Below, piece after piece: positions 33,769-48,481 of a DNA stretch of 64,000 nt. Positions within the stretch are counted from its first letter, which is position 1. Each line of letters begins with the position of its first letter. The stretch is from Allodiplogaster sudhausi (lineage: Eukaryota; Nematoda; Chromadorea; Rhabditida; Diplogasteridae). The translations under genes and the position numbers were made by a program. The notes below the pieces were generated by a model, which did no database searches, was not told where the DNA came from, and saw only the letters and a program-made list of their open reading frames with translations. Location: positions 3,168,501 to 3,232,500 of the forward strand of contig CALZFC010000356.1 in the NCBI GenBank assembly GCA_945643635.1. The letters are read 5' to 3'.

Positions 33769-35141
33769 GCTCTCTCTCTCTCTCTCTGTCTCCATATCTC
33801 GTAACTCCTGAATCTCACCCTCTCTCATTCCCACACCCCTGAATATTTTTGTTAGTAGCCGTTTCGGCGCAGATTGTTGATGAATACGAGCAAGAAAAGG
33901 AACCTTGAGCCCGTGGACAACTTGGATGATCTGCTCGTGTTCCTGATTGTGCGACAGCGCCTCGTTACTGAGAGCAGCCTTGATCTGCAGTGTTCACATT
34001 CATGAGGAGTGAAAAGCGCGACCCGGAGACTCGGACCTAGAACACGAACCGGCCCGAAGCGCGGACCAGATCCAGCCTTTCAGCCTTGTACCCCCTCCCC
34101 CCCATCAGCCTTCACATAAAAATGTTGTTCGATAATTTAAAAAAAAAGTTGAACTATGCTCCCCGTAAAATTGGCCTGAACACCTTCTTCCACTATTATT
34201 GATTGGTATTGATTCGACTTCCAATTGACTACCAATAAGGAGACCGACCGCGATGGCCGCAGTGCCAGCAGCCTGTGGTAGGTCGCCGAGCAGGTTGGTG
34301 AACATGTTGGCGCCCTCCGCCTTCGCGGCGTCCATCTTCTGCTGCAGCACGCTCACTTCGCGCTGTAAACGGCAGAACGTTAGCTTTTGGCTTAGTAGCA
34401 TTCAAGCCAAAATATCTCTTGTGCTTATGGATATAGATATAATTAAACTGTCATATAAATATTATTAGATGAGCGATTTGCTACGTTGAAAGTGCGCCCA
34501 CCGTAACTTTATGCTGGACAGCCCATTTCTGGATCGCCGCCTTCTGCTCTCCCTTCGGCATGTCGCCATCGGCGAGGATGGACATGAGCGCCAGCTTGGC
34601 CGACGGGCTGATCTTTTCGCAGATCATCTAATAAGATGAAAGATCACAGATCATAGATCAATCTTTAAGTTATTGATTTTTTTTGTTAAGTTCTGAACCG
34701 TTAGGAGGTCAGAGAAGCTGGCCGAGGCTGGAAGCGAGGGCTGAACCGGCGGCTTCACCGGCGGCAGCACCGGAGGCAGGAGAGGCGGCTTCGTCGACTT
34801 GATGGAAGGCAGACCGCCGCTCCACGATCCTCCATTCCATGAGCCACTGTTCCATGGCGCGCCGTTCCAATTTCCTTAATGGGTAGAAATTCCCTCTCTA
34901 GTCAAAATGTATCATACTGACCTTGCGCTTTAAATAACATGAAATAAAAATTTTTTTTAAAATAATTTTTGTTGACTTAGACAAAGATCCTGAAATCAAA
35001 AAGTAAAAAAAGCCACGACTAAAGAAAAAGATTCTATTCTCAAGAATTCGACGTACCTCCACCGCTCTGCCAATCCTTGAGCACGAATGCGGAGCCCGAG
35101 CCGAGACAGAGCAGAGCCGTTACCAGAAGAGAGCGCATCAT
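33481..35141 (-). CDS. Secreted SXP/RAL-2 (DUF148) family protein, 224 aa
   Basis: Six exons on the minus strand: 35141-35057, 34874-34699, 34627-34508, 34362-34249, 33984-33904, 33579-33481 (675 nt, all phases consistent). It begins MMRSLLVTALLCLGSGSAF, a clear signal peptide. Then comes a Gly/Asn/Trp-rich stretch (WNGAPWNSGSWNGG) and a Pro/Lys-rich linker with repeated PPV motifs. The C-terminal two thirds is helical with the DUF148 look: ISPSAKLALMSILADGDM, EQKAAIQKWAVQHK, VLQQKMDAAKAEGANMF, and NQEHEQIIQVVHG. DUF148 is nematode-specific, secreted, and includes the Ani s 5 allergen; function unclear, possibly cation binding. Exon 4 ends at the phase-0 donor GCG|GTCGGT; a later donor (34233) would break frame. 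The Trp/Gly-rich insert is unusual for the family. Confidence 0.8.
33720..33792. repeat. (CT)n tract in the last DUF148 intron
   Basis: On the plus strand a CT run (a GA run on the sense strand of the DUF148 gene) lies in the intron between exons 5 and 6 (33580-33903). Confidence 0.8.
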
Positions 35142-37121
35142 TTCACTGATATAATAAATGATTCTTTTTCTATTGAAGAATACTCTTTTTTTTTCTTGTG
35201 CAATACAGAAAGTACAAGAAATGTACAGTGCGTGCCTAAACATTTAGCCTTTTCACTGCTACAGACAGTTGTAATCGCATAAAGAGCTTAAAGCACTTAA
35301 AACAAGCACTTGTGTCAGTTTATGAATGAATATTAATGATGATAATAGCAGTAATAGAAGTTCGAATAGCAAACAACAAAATAGCCTCCTTTGCTCATCT
35401 AAATCTGAAGAGGATTGCTGCCAGGATGCCTTTATCCTCGGCATTCCGGCCTATATCCATCCGAATGGCTGCCACCTGCCACATCATCTGGCCCGTCTCC
35501 TCTCCCTCAGATGTATCAGTCACTCCCTCAGCAGCTGAGCAAAGAAGAAGACCAGCTCAACCTAAAGGTCCCCAGCACATATTTCATTAAATTATCTTTT
35601 TTTGTAATCATCCCTTCCACCATCCGTCAATGCCACACATTTCCGCTACGAACGCGATAAAAAGGCAAAAATTCCAAAGCTAATTTTATCTCCATTTCCG
35701 AAAGAACAAAGGTCATATGGAAGATCACCGCGCCCACGCACTCGGAATGAAGATCTTGATTGATATCTTTAAAGAAGGCGTCCGACGAGTAATTAACACG
35801 CCGTTTTTATGCACATTGATTTGCCTGCAAATTGCATAATGCTGTGTCATTTCAAATTGCACAATGGTATGGCAGGCCATAACATAAACACTGATGATTA
35901 ACACCTTGAAGTGATCCCTTGAATTCTGATCTGCTCTTCCGTCTTTTGACCATCGATTTCGGAGACTTCCATCACATTCGAGGCTTTTATTGCTCGGTAA
36001 CAGTAATCATGTGTGTGACACAGCACATGTTCTAACATAGCACAGTCTCAACGGAGAGGAACATTAGGGCAGGAGAGGAGAGCGCTAGAGGGCATACCCA
36101 TGCTAATAGTATCAGAGAAAGAGAGAGAGAGAGAGGGTATGCAGAGAAAAATAAAGAGTGAGAGAGAAAGGGAGAGAGACTAGTAGTGGAGGATGAAAAG
36201 GGAAAAAAAGGAAACATTCAGAGGGAAGATTCCAAAAAAAAACACCAAAGAATAAGAATCCTATCAAGAACCGAAGCCACACTCCTGGCTGCGTGTTAAG
36301 ATAGCCGCAAACTCTGTGCTGCCCCGTCTTCTGAGTCTTGGCGCATAACCGTACGGTATTAGGCTTGCTGCTATTTAGATTTAGATAGATACTACGTCAA
36401 TTGTATACAACATTGTATTAGGTAGTTCTAAATATCTCGTTGATAAGTATTCAAATCTTATAGACTAATTGTAAGGCTTGACGAACGGGTAATCATTCTC
36501 TGCGATGGAGAGTACAATTTATGCGTACAATGGGCGGGCAGAGGGAAGATACAAGTTATTAAGCTCACACAGCATATTTTGAAACTGCACAACCCTTGGC
36601 AGGTCTTGAGCGGAAAGATTGCTTACTTCTAATAATGTAAATTGCTCTCGATTCATGCATTGTGACGTCTTCCCAAAGAATGGGTACGGTAGGAATGATC
36701 CATGTTATTGTAGATGATTCCGTAGGAAAGTCTCGTTTACCGAAGTGTGTGCATACATAGCTGGTATGTGATGATATGCAGAGATAGTCCAATGAAAAAA
36801 AAACGGAACTGAGAGAAGAGACATAAACTGCCAGGCGAATTACACACAAACACACAGGGAAAGCCCGATGACATCCGACTTATCTTTAGAAGTAGAAGGA
36901 AATAAGAACAATGTTTAAAACATATTAGGGAGAGAGAGAGAGAGAGAGAGGCTAATCTAGGCAATGGGACTAAGAAGTGCAATCATTCTCTCTCACAATA
37001 TAGTCTATTAACCAATAGCCTCTTAAACAATTGTGACATCCATATGAATCCAGAAAGAAAGGAAAGAACAAACAAAAAATGGAAATTAATGCAAGCAAAA
37101 GACTTTTAATATGAACGAGAT

Positions 37122-37166
<45 letters not shown>

Positions 37167-38572
37167 TAAAAGGCGAGAGAGAATAGTGAACTCGTATTTT
37201 TGGTGTACGTATAGAAGGGATGTTTTGTCGATTTTTTTGGAGTTTTTCAAACCGTTCTGAGCAGAATATAGGTATGTATAAAGAGGATGAGACACATAAG
37301 ATAAAGTGCGGCGCGTAAAATGCTCTCGTTAGGCTGTGTCGCGGTGTCTATGCAGAAAGTGGCTGACAACGGCACAGCGAAAAGGGTGAAACCAGAAGAG
37401 CATTCTTGAATGGGGAGGGCAGGGGTGAGAAGGATGTGCAGAGGACGCAGCTAGCCAAATGAAACAGGGTTCACACCAACACAAGCAGCCTCATTCCAGC
37501 TTTTACTTCTAAGACATATTAGAACAATTTGCATCACATACAATCGAAAAACCGGGAAACTACCCCAGCATAGAGATTGAACAAACGGAAATAGCAGCAA
37601 AATATTAATTAGTTGCAATTGTCATTATTGGGTGATCAAGAGCTCAGAAACAGGGTGAGGAGGCATGTACGGGGTGGAGATTTGTGGCGTGTCCTCTTAT
37701 TGTTAAGAATCTTTGATGCTAGGGTCTAGAGCGAAAGAATCAAAGCCTTCATTAGTCACCAATCGAAAGATACCCATTCTAGAATGGAGCAACAAAAAGG
37801 GTCGCATAGAGTACTGTAGAGATGGGGGTATGGCAGTCCTATTCGAGGGGCAGGAGGTGGAGGAGTAGGGGTCTGGCGGTTGCTGCGCGGCACCGAACCG
37901 AACGGGCTGGGTCAAGAGGGTGATGATGGCTCAAGAACATGAGCAAAGCGCGCGTGAACACTACCCATCTCAGTGACTTATTGGCATACTGTAGTCTCGA
38001 TTGAACATCCAAAGTTCGTGGGCCCACCAGTGGTGTGGGCGGGAGAGGGGGGCGTTTCTAACGGATAAAGGGGGGGGGTTGTACTCGTACTGGGGCTAGG
38101 GAGCTACTATGTATCGGGTTTACTGGTTTACGCGATTCCTTTGAAAGTGTGGCCAGGGGCTGGCAAAGTGAACGGCATGGGTTACGACGAATGGGGGACG
38201 AGTGTGTGTGTGTGTGTGGAAGAAACAACCAGTATGTGGATCAGGGGAACACAGCGGAAATAGTGCGTGAAAGATGGAGAGGGGGAGAGAAAGGGGAGGA
38301 AACAAAGGAAGGAAGGCCTAGTCGAATGCTTGTTGGACCTTGTTACATAACCGTATGCTATAAGTGCCTCTAGCAGCTCCCGATTAGGTAAGATGAACAG
38401 GGAAAAAAATGGAAGGCGCAGGTCATATCGATGTTTTACTGTAATACAGTTGACTACTGTAGTCCATTCTCAGCTACTGAGGAAAGGAGAAGCTACTTGA
38501 AAGGGGTTTTCTTGCGAAGAAAGAGCATATCACATGGAACTTGAACCATTGGGCTGAGTCACCCGCAAGGAA

Positions 38573-38615
<43 letters not shown>

Positions 38616-39044
38616 CAACACAGTATTTCAAGGTGATGGCAGAGAGATGGGGAGAGGGCGAGAGAGAACGAGAGAAAGAGAGATAAAGAGAAGTTGGGAG
38701 TATAAAGTGAAGAGAAATGGTTCTCGGGGGGAAATCTCTGAAGTGGGAGAACCAAGAGAGCATAGCTACCGGTGAACGTGTGGCGAGGGACAAGATGATG
38801 AGAGGCGTGTGGCAATCAGGGACAGGTGAGAAAGAGAGAAAGTGGAGAGAAGGAGAGAGAAGAAGAGAAAGAGAGTACATGACCGGGAACGAACTTTATA
38901 TGACAAAACAGGGGCGCACAATGCATGCATGAGAGAAAGAACACAAAAACTGGACGGCAAGGAGGGAGAGGGTCGGAATGGACATGGGAGGAGGGCATGA
39001 GAGGACCCTTAGGGTCGTAGACGGCACCCTTTCAGGGGGCCGCG
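35142..39044. other. 3.9 kb gene-poor spacer
   Basis: It lies between the 5' end of the DUF148 gene and the 3' end of ELL, both on the minus strand. 35410-35590 is a GC-richer patch with overlapping open frames (for example QMYQSLPQQLSKEEDQLNLK) that could be an isolated exon or relic; no family recognised. GA tracts lie at 36115-36180, 36928-36950, 37120-37165, 38575-38615 and 38650-38900; a TG run is at 38203-38218. No other coding signal. Part of 38000-39044 may be the ELL 3' UTR. Confidence 0.5.
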
Positions 39045-39627
39045 TCACGAGACGGCAAAGAGATCGTTGATAGCTGCGGCGGAGAGGGGGCCTGTATTGC
39101 CTGGCTGGCCACTGCCACCACCACTCCGATCACTTCGTTCCCAGCCATCGATCCGCGACTTGAGCACCTCCAGCTTCGAGCGGAGGTCCGTGTGTCGCTG
39201 GCGCATCTGGCATTATCAATATAATTTTACATATGTATTTTCAGTGATTAAAACGAATTAGGTGTTTTAAATATATATATATTTGAACTAAATGTAAAGA
39301 ATTTATTGACAAACCAAAAAAAAGGCTAAGCCTAATTAAATACATTTTAGAAAGACTAAGTGATTAACAAAAACAACAACAACAACATAAAACTCGGAAA
39401 TGAAATTATAAGACAATTATAGGCAAATAACGGAAGAAAAAAACAAAAGAGAATATCTGAGCATCTTATTTTTACCTTGCGGAACTCCGGATCCTTCTCG
39501 TAGTGCATGTAGCGACGTTGAATCGTGTGTTCAATCTGAAACGATAAGGAAGGGGACTGAGATCAAATAAGAATGTCAATTCAAAAAGGTATCCAAATAA
39601 ATTGCCACAGCTTTGTTGTGATGAGAG

Positions 39628-39675
<48 letters not shown>

Positions 39676-39798
39676 GACAGAGATAAAGAAAGAGAGGAAA
39701 GAGAGATGAGCGAGCGAGAGACAGAGAGAAATAAAGAGAGAGAAAAAGAGAGAGAGAGAGAGAAAAAGAAAGAGAGAGAAAAAAAGAAAGAGAGAGAT

Positions 39799-39847
<49 letters not shown>

Positions 39848-42350
39848 AGAGAGAGCGAGAGAGAGAGAGGGAGAGAGAGAGAGAGAGAAAGAGAGAGCGA
39901 GAGAGAGAGAGAGAGGGAGAGAGAGAGAGAGAGAAAGAGAGAGCGAGAGAGAGAGAGGGAGAGAGAGAGAGAGAAGAGATACCAACCCTGCTCTGCTCTT
40001 TTCCCTTCGTCGTCTGCAGCTGCTGTTCGAGATCCTTGAACTCCGCTTGCACCTGCATAATAACGGAAATGTCATCCAAATAGTCTGCAGGAAACTTTGT
40101 AATGGAGAATCGTGTAAAATTCACAACTCTCCATAAAAATATTAAAGCATATTTTGGGTTGAATAAAAATTTACAATACTTATTATTTTCACGACAAATA
40201 TTTCTATAACACTTAATGGCATTCTACTTGAAAAAAAAAGTCAGTATATTGATTAGCTCTCGGCCGAACCTTATTCAGCGCCTGATAGCACTTCATGTAC
40301 TCGGGATATTCTTCATTGAATAACGCAAAGTACTTCTCGGCCTGCGACAGACGGCGGGCCTTCAAATATGACTTGTTATTTTTTTTGAACAATGAATTTT
40401 TTTTCTTTTTTACCATCTTAATGCAAAACAATGTTTTTTAACATTACTCCCCGGATTTAATTTTCTCTCAACATTACTCTCTCCGGAACTACCTCAGGAA
40501 AGGTCTTGCTCCAGTCGCAAGAGGGGAGAGCAGAGTGTGGAGGGGGAGGGGAGGACATGTCGGAGGAGGAGAGAACAGTGGCAGGCGAGGAGAGACGGGA
40601 GGCAGCGGAGTTCCTTCCAGAGGACACTGAAGACGTCATCGACATGGATCCTGCAGACGGAGGAATATTTTGAACGGCAAGTTACATTTTTAGAGAAAAC
40701 AATTTTTTCCCTTTTTTCGACCAAACATGAAAGAGAGCCAAGATACACAGTTTTCAAGTAAGCATGAACAAAATTCACTCTAGTTTCTACAAATAAGGGA
40801 CAGGTGGTTGGGCAGAAAAAAAGGGGACCAAACCAGAAGTGATAATGTAATTCTGTATCAGTAAATAAATTTGTCGATAAAAATGAAGGCTAATTGTAAG
40901 ATGTCGAGAGATCTCCTCATCCTTAAAGTGTATAACCCACCAGAAGAAGTCGTGTTGCTATTGGACGCAGTCGTGACGTGCTCGGTCTCCTTGACAGCGG
41001 TGGCAGCGGCGGAGGCAGCTGAAGAGGATGACGCCACTCGGTGGTGGTTGTGGTGGTGGTGGCCATGGTGAGCCGTGCTGTTGCTGCTGGTGCCGTGCGT
41101 TGATGACGATGAAGACGACGATGTTGTGGTTGTCGGGTCCTCGGGAGGACTCGCAGACTCCTTCAATCAATAATTCAATAATCAACTTTTCATTCACAAA
41201 TTAACTTTTCAATCAACAATTCAATAACCAGCTTTTCAATCATCAATTAAATAATCAACTTTCCAATCAATAATTCTATAATCAGCTTTCCAATCAATAA
41301 TTCAATAATCAACTTTTAAATCAATAATACAATATAGTCCGCTTCAAATAAAATATAAAAGTGTAACAAAAATAAAATATATATGTGATATTAATAAAAA
41401 TTAAAATAAATAAAGATCAATGAATACCCCCCAGAATTGCACCACTGAAACTGCCTGTACCTGTCTCGGACGCTTCTCCCCCGATGACCCACCGCCGCCA
41501 TTGCCTCCAGCAGGCGTGTGCGCTTTCCTCTTGCCTGGCTGGGCCGGCGCGCCGAACAAATCCTCCAAGATCCTCCTGAAGTTGTGGCCACACTAAAGTG
41601 GAGATAAATATATTGTGACTCACTTAAAGCATAGATAAAAAGTTCCCGTTCACTTTATGTATCCACCTGAGACTTCTTCCAAAAGTCTCAGATTTGGACA
41701 TTCAAATTCTGTTGTACATTCTCACCACTTTGCTTTCGGGGCCAAACCCCCCCCCCCCCCCTCCCTAATCTACCCTGTTTTTCCAAGCACTAGGCAGCGG
41801 CTCTTATTCCCTGAGTCAACCGTAATAGCTACCGTACCCGCTCGGACTGGCTGCCTTGGCAGTGGAGAGTGTCGACTGCGCCGTGACCTGGGCGAGCTTG
41901 GGGGAGACTCGCTTGGCTCCGCCCACTATTGCACCGCCAGGCACCACTCGTCGCAGAGGAGGTGGCTGGAGTGGCAGGGGAGGAGGAGGCGCGAGGGAAG
42001 ACGGTGCCGGTGGAACTACTGAAATTTGAACAATATTTATTAGTATTCTATTTATCAGTGCTATATTTAAAAGCTACCTAATAAACAAGTCATGAGCAAA
42101 ATGACGGAATAATTTTGTTTTGAATCAAAATGTACACGACGTAACTAATAAATGAGTAGATGCAAATAATTTTTGGGAAAACTCACTCTCGGGGGATACG
42201 GTAGCACCGGAAGTGACCGTAATCGCTGCGGCAGCCGCCGCTGCAGCCGCACGGCTCTCCGAAGAAGGCGCCTGCGGCCGGTCCACGCCAGTCTTGCGGG
42301 TGGGGGCAAAGGAGGAGGCAGAGGAGGACACCGCGTTAGCACCCTGGAAT

Positions 42351-42396
<46 letters not shown>

Positions 42397-42443
42397 CAGA
42401 GAGAGAGAGAAAGAGAGACAGTGAGAGAGAGAGAAAGAGAGAC

Positions 42444-42498
<55 letters not shown>

Positions 42499-42948
42499 TT
42501 GTGTGAGGGAGAGAGAGGCGAGGGAGAGAGAGGTAGGACAGAGCATCAGAAGGAGAGGGAGAGAAAGAGAAATAGAGAAAGACATGGGCGAGGAAAGTAC
42601 CAGAAACAAAAATTCTGATTAACTATGGTTACAACAATAATAAATATGGGCTGCGGCATAAACGTCCCATGACGCGTAAAGGCCAGTATTATGATTATAA
42701 ATCAAAATTAAGGTTTAAAATATGAATTGAAAAAAGGCAGCCATTTACCTGAATAATCTTGCGGACGTGCGACCTCTCTTCTGTTGTAAACCACGCCCAT
42801 CGCTGATCCACCTCAAATAGGACTGTGCATTAGATATGTAAAATTAATACAAATAGAGCACATATTTACCTTTAAAAAATTGCTAATCCAAGATAAGTAG
42901 CTGGAAAGAGAAAGATAGAAAGAGATAGAGATATATAGAGAAGTATTA

Positions 42949-42998
<50 letters not shown>

Positions 42999-43218
42999 GC
43001 AGAGAGAGAGAAGAGGAGATAGATGGAGTACCTCGGAGTAGAAAGCAGCCTTGAGATGGCGTCGGCTGCCCGATTCAGAAATCTCGGAGACCTCGTTGAT
43101 GATCTGCTCCATCTCACGAGGGTCACTCTGATCCGGAGGCAAGCCATCCCTCGTTAGGCGACGGACGATATCCTCCACCGTCTTATATCTGATATGAGAG
43201 AAATATCGAGAGATTATT

Positions 43219-43274
<56 letters not shown>

Positions 43275-45279
43275 CGCGAGAGAAAAAGACAGAGAGCGAG
43301 AGAGAGAGAGAGAGAAAGAGACAGAGAGCGAGAGAGAGAGAGAAATATAATTCAGTTTCCACGTAAAGCTCATGGACACAAATATAATGTACTATGGCAG
43401 CCCTTAATGGCAAGGAGTGAGGAAAGCAATGAAGCGAATAAATGACTAATATAAATAAATCTTTTTGTTTAAATAAATAAATAAATATATATATATATAT
43501 ATTTATGAAGCAACCTCGCCGTCACTACAACATGGATGACTCGAGCGCGTAGCTTACGGCGGAGAAGATCCTGCTGCATCTGCTTGGACATGTTCGGTCG
43601 CGCTCAAAGAGAGAAGGCTACTTCAGCGAGGTTTCAAGCATGGCTACGGTAATTAACAGAGTTTTCAAAGGGATACGGTATTCTGAGAAAACAAGAAGTA
43701 TATATTTTCTCCTGGTAGAAAAGTAGAGAATATAGGCTTTACAAGCTTCATTTTTCCCCAGGAATCATAAAAAAAAACTTTATTAATAAAAGCCTACCGG
43801 GCAATGAAGCCGAGCTCCCGGTGCTGCTAGCATTTGAGGAAGTCGACGAGGTAGCCTGATAATTTTAATATATCTTTTAAAAGTCTAAATAAGGTTATAT
43901 AAAAAGAAAATGGTAAGCAGCACGTGGAAATAGTCTGAAATCATATGTATTGATTATATTTATTTTCCCCTTCTTTGCATTCAATCCTACCTTGGCCGCT
44001 GGGCTGGTGCCGAGTCTCTCCGTGTTGGCTGCCGCTCTGGCCGCTGCGGTGGTCGGCGGCGCAACTGCCGGTCGCATTCGGCCCGTGACGGGCTTCTCGT
44101 CCCGGCGGCCTCTTCAAAAAGATATTAGACTTTAGATATATTCATAATTATAAAATAAAACTGTTAATTAAGTGAAATTTTTTAAAATTTAAATTCAAAG
44201 CCTTTTATACAGTTAATTAGAGAACCTTTCTTACGATATCGGTTTCAGTAGCGAATAAAAAAATATATGGAAGTCTAAATACTGATTACTGCCAACGTAC
44301 TTTTTATCCACTAAAACAATTATTGGTTACGATGGAAATAGTTCATTTCATAGTTCTCTTTTTACTGGAAATAGTTCATTTCATAGTTTTCTTTTAACAA
44401 TGTTGAAAAGATGATCATTTCTCCAACCTAGAGACATCCTTTGTTCCCCGACTCTTCTCTTCCTCCGCTAGCTTCTGCGCCTTCTCACGAGTCTCCGCAA
44501 ACGTCTTGTCAGTCGCTTGTATCTGGAAGGAAAAAAAATAAGAGAGAGAGAGAGAGAGATGAAAAGATCAAACGATAAGTCGTCGATTAAAGATCTCAAA
44601 GAAGTGCTCAAGTGCATACTGTAAATCGCACAGATAAGCCACGGCAGGGTGCGGATTGCGGAATGAAAGACTAGATGCTAACAATCTCATTTTCTTCATA
44701 GATGACACGATTAAAAAAAACAAGAATTTGCCTTCCCTTAATACGTGTACAATACAATGAAATACGTTGTACAAGAAAGACCAATACTTCTGCTCGTAAC
44801 AGTTTATTCTTATGTTTTCCTATAATTCCCGTAACTCCTGCATGCGCTTGTTTCTCCCGTATATATCGAACATAATTTGATAGAGAACCGGACCCTTACA
44901 GCTAGAGTCTAGGAGGCTCTTTTCTCATTCCATATTAGCTTCGCCCCATTCTTTTCGTAAAGTGACCTCGACAAGTGCGTCTTCCTCCTTCATCCTCTTG
45001 CGCAGAAGAAGAAGAAGAAGAAGAAGAGGGAACTCCCTTTCTTACAAGGACACCACGCGAAATGGATGAAGCTACATACGAATAGAGTTCGGACAATTAA
45101 AGTGTTCATAATGGTGCAATTTGCACACTTTCCTGTGTAATTTCCATTCCTGCTTGCTTTGTAATTCTTCAATCTGTCTGCGATTCATTAGCTCCTTCAC
45201 ATGAGCATGCCTTTTATATTCAAGGCCCTCACTCAAGAGCATTCCGATCATAATTTTCCTTTTATATCTCTCTCTTTCC

Positions 45280-45317
<38 letters not shown>

Positions 45318-45775
45318 AGTGCTACAGTCGATAACCGAACGCAACAAAACGCCCACACTTCTTGATGGTCAACATTTCATCCAAACCGATTCTAGCATAA
45401 AACTACATTCGCAATAACCGCGAGGCTTCTGAAAGAAAGAGAAGCTCAATTACTTGGGTGGGCAGAATTTCTTTGCCAAAAACATGCTCAAAAAGGAGTA
45501 GGCAGAATATTGTGACACCAAAGGATTAGAGTCATAATTATGATAGCCGGGAAAGAAAGGCGAGGACTAATATTCACACATTTATGTTATCATCATCTTG
45601 CCTTGCCCCCATTCCAATTCCATATCAGCTGCTATAATTTGTTTCAGCCGAGGCCAATCTCTCTTAATCCAGTCTCTTAGGATGATTGCTGGACCAGTAA
45701 AAACATTTGTGCAAATGAAAGATGTGGAAGAGCGAGTTAGAAAGAGAAGGGAGAGAAGAAGAGAGAGAAAGGGAG

Positions 45776-45811
<36 letters not shown>

Positions 45812-45978
45812 TGAGACTATCGTCATAATGGCAATATGGTGGTGGTAGAGCCATAGCCTGGGGGATCAAGCAAAGACTCCGGAAAATGTAGAGTATAGAG
45901 AAAGAGAGCGAAAGACAGAGAGAGAGAGAGAGAGAGAGAGAGTGAGATAGCAATTGTGATAGGGAGTGAGCGAGAGTC

Positions 45979-46027
<49 letters not shown>

Positions 46028-46055
46028 GATAGCAATTGAGATAGGGAGAGAGCGA

Positions 46056-46105
<50 letters not shown>

Positions 46106-46318
46106 TTGTAGAGAAGGGCAAGCTCTCCTGCATTGAATAGGTGGTGGTGCGTATCAATGTCGACTTTTTCCTTGTGCATTTCGACGAAATGACAAAACCA
46201 GATCCTGACTGTGGATGGCTGTGCGCGCGACGTCGACATTCAGCCAGCAGAGAGAAAGAGAGAGAGAGAGATAGAGAAAGGGGTGAGAGATACAGAGAGA
46301 GACAGACAGAGGGAGACT

Positions 46319-46359
<41 letters not shown>

Positions 46360-47616
46360 CGAGAGAGAACTAGAAGACAGAGAGAGCGCAAGAGATGAGG
46401 AAACATTCTGCAGGCAAGGACAACCACAAGTGCATTGCTAGCGTCTTGGAATGTCTCCACCACTCACATTCACAACGAATTCTCTCTCTCTCTCACTCTG
46501 TCTCTTCCTCTCACTCTCTCTCTCTCTCTCTTTAAACACTCCTTCCCTCTCACTCTCGCTTCCAACACCCCTCATATTGCCCAGTAACAGCGCGGAAAAT
46601 AAGAGCCTCGAGTATCAACTGCACTTGCCTCTGATTGGGTAGGAAAGGTTCTTAGCGCCAGAAATTTGAGTGCATGCAACATTAGTTAGTAGACTACTCA
46701 AGAGCAGGAAATAAAAAAGATTGTCGAGGACGCAGCAGATTAGGGTGTAGTAGAAGGAATTGGTCTCGGAAACCAGGGTGGGCTAGCTGTTTTCCCTTAA
46801 TGTTACTCAAAAACGTGGTGCGGTAGGGCTCCGAGAAGGCCCAAAATCGGGGTGGGTGTCTAAAATAGACAGTACCTTTATGACCCTGCTCAAGAAGCTC
46901 TATTGCTGTAGGCGCCCAGTGTACTGATATTAGTAAATAGTATGTTATTATCAATGTTCCTATAATTCTGCAGGAATTAATTATATTTACAAACGCATCC
47001 CCAATTTGTTTACGCTCCCTTGCCGTTTGTTTAGCCTTTGTTCACGCCGACAACAACAAATACATAGATAACCCCTCCCTCCTCTCACTATTTGATGCAT
47101 AGGAATGTTTGTGCCATTTGCCTGGTCTTTTATTGCCTGCCACAACACAGTCCCTCATGGACGAAACGGGAGAAAGAGGAAGAGAGCGATGAGAGAGAGA
47201 GAGAGGGAGAGAAAAAGTGAGATAGAAAGAGAGGAGAGAGAGAAAGAGTGCGATAGAAAGAGAGGAGAGACAGACAGACTATAAAATGGAGAAACATTGA
47301 ATAGAAGACTGGGCGAGGAGGAGTGGAAGAAAAACAGCCAAACGTGTCAGAAAAGAAAGAGAAAAATCATGTTAGCCAATATAAAGGATGGGGGGGGGGC
47401 AACTGGTAGAAGAGAGACAAAGAGAAACAAAGAGAACGAAAAGGCCGGAAGAGAAAAAGAGACAGACAACGTCACAGAGAATGTGATGTAAAGGCTTCTT
47501 TCCATGCAAAAATTGAACGACGAGGAAGCTCGATAGCAGATGGAGGGCGAGAGAGAGGGAAAGAAAGAGAGACAGTGATAGCGAGAGAAAGACAGTGAGA
47601 AATAAAGGAAGCGAGA

Positions 47617-47659
<43 letters not shown>

Positions 47660-48376
47660 TGGCAGAGAAAGAAAGTAAGTTGATCGTCACATTGAGAACT
47701 GTCGCCGCCGCCTGAGCATGCAGTAGACTTGGGGGGCAAAAAGACGTCAAAAATCCTAGCCAAAAGTATACACCCACACCTTTTTCATCTTTGACTCTCC
47801 AATCGCACGAAAACCAACTCTGCCAACTAGCAATAAGCATGGATGGATGTGCTTCAAAGAAATCGGATCAGAATACTTCCACCCACGCGCATTAAAATAA
47901 TTTTCTTGAATTTGCCACAAAGAATCCATAAAAAGAAAAACAGCAATAATATGAGCTTCCTTATCGCATTTTATGGCATAAAGCGACGAAAAAATACAGT
48001 ATCATTCTCTAAACTATAAATTCGGTCATGACTACGGTTTGAGCGTAATAAAATTTTCAATGCATTCTTTCAGTCCATGCTACTTTCATGTTACTTTTTT
48101 AGTCATTGCAATTATGCTTTTTTGTTGCAATTTATATGCAATTAATAAGCAATATCTTCTAATAAGTAGCAGCGCTCACCCCTGGTCAGCATTTCGTACT
48201 TCTTCTCCTGTTTTTTTTTCATTTAGTAAGCCCCCGTGTAATCTTTCACACTAACAATACTCGTATCCTCATGCCTTTCAGAGTGTCACTTATTGCTTGA
48301 AACATCAGCCTCGACTGGCATACCTCTTCTCTACCTTTTTTGCAGAGATAGCGATAACAGGCGACCGGGGACGAGA

Positions 48377-48424
<48 letters not shown>

Positions 48425-48450
48425 GGAGAGGTAGAAAGAGAGAGAGAGAA

Positions 48451-48481
<31 letters not shown>

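Noticed and set aside
34231..34233. Alternative donor for DUF148 exon 4
   Set aside because: It gives phase 1 and a stop in the next exon; the GTCGGT donor at 34248 keeps the family reading.
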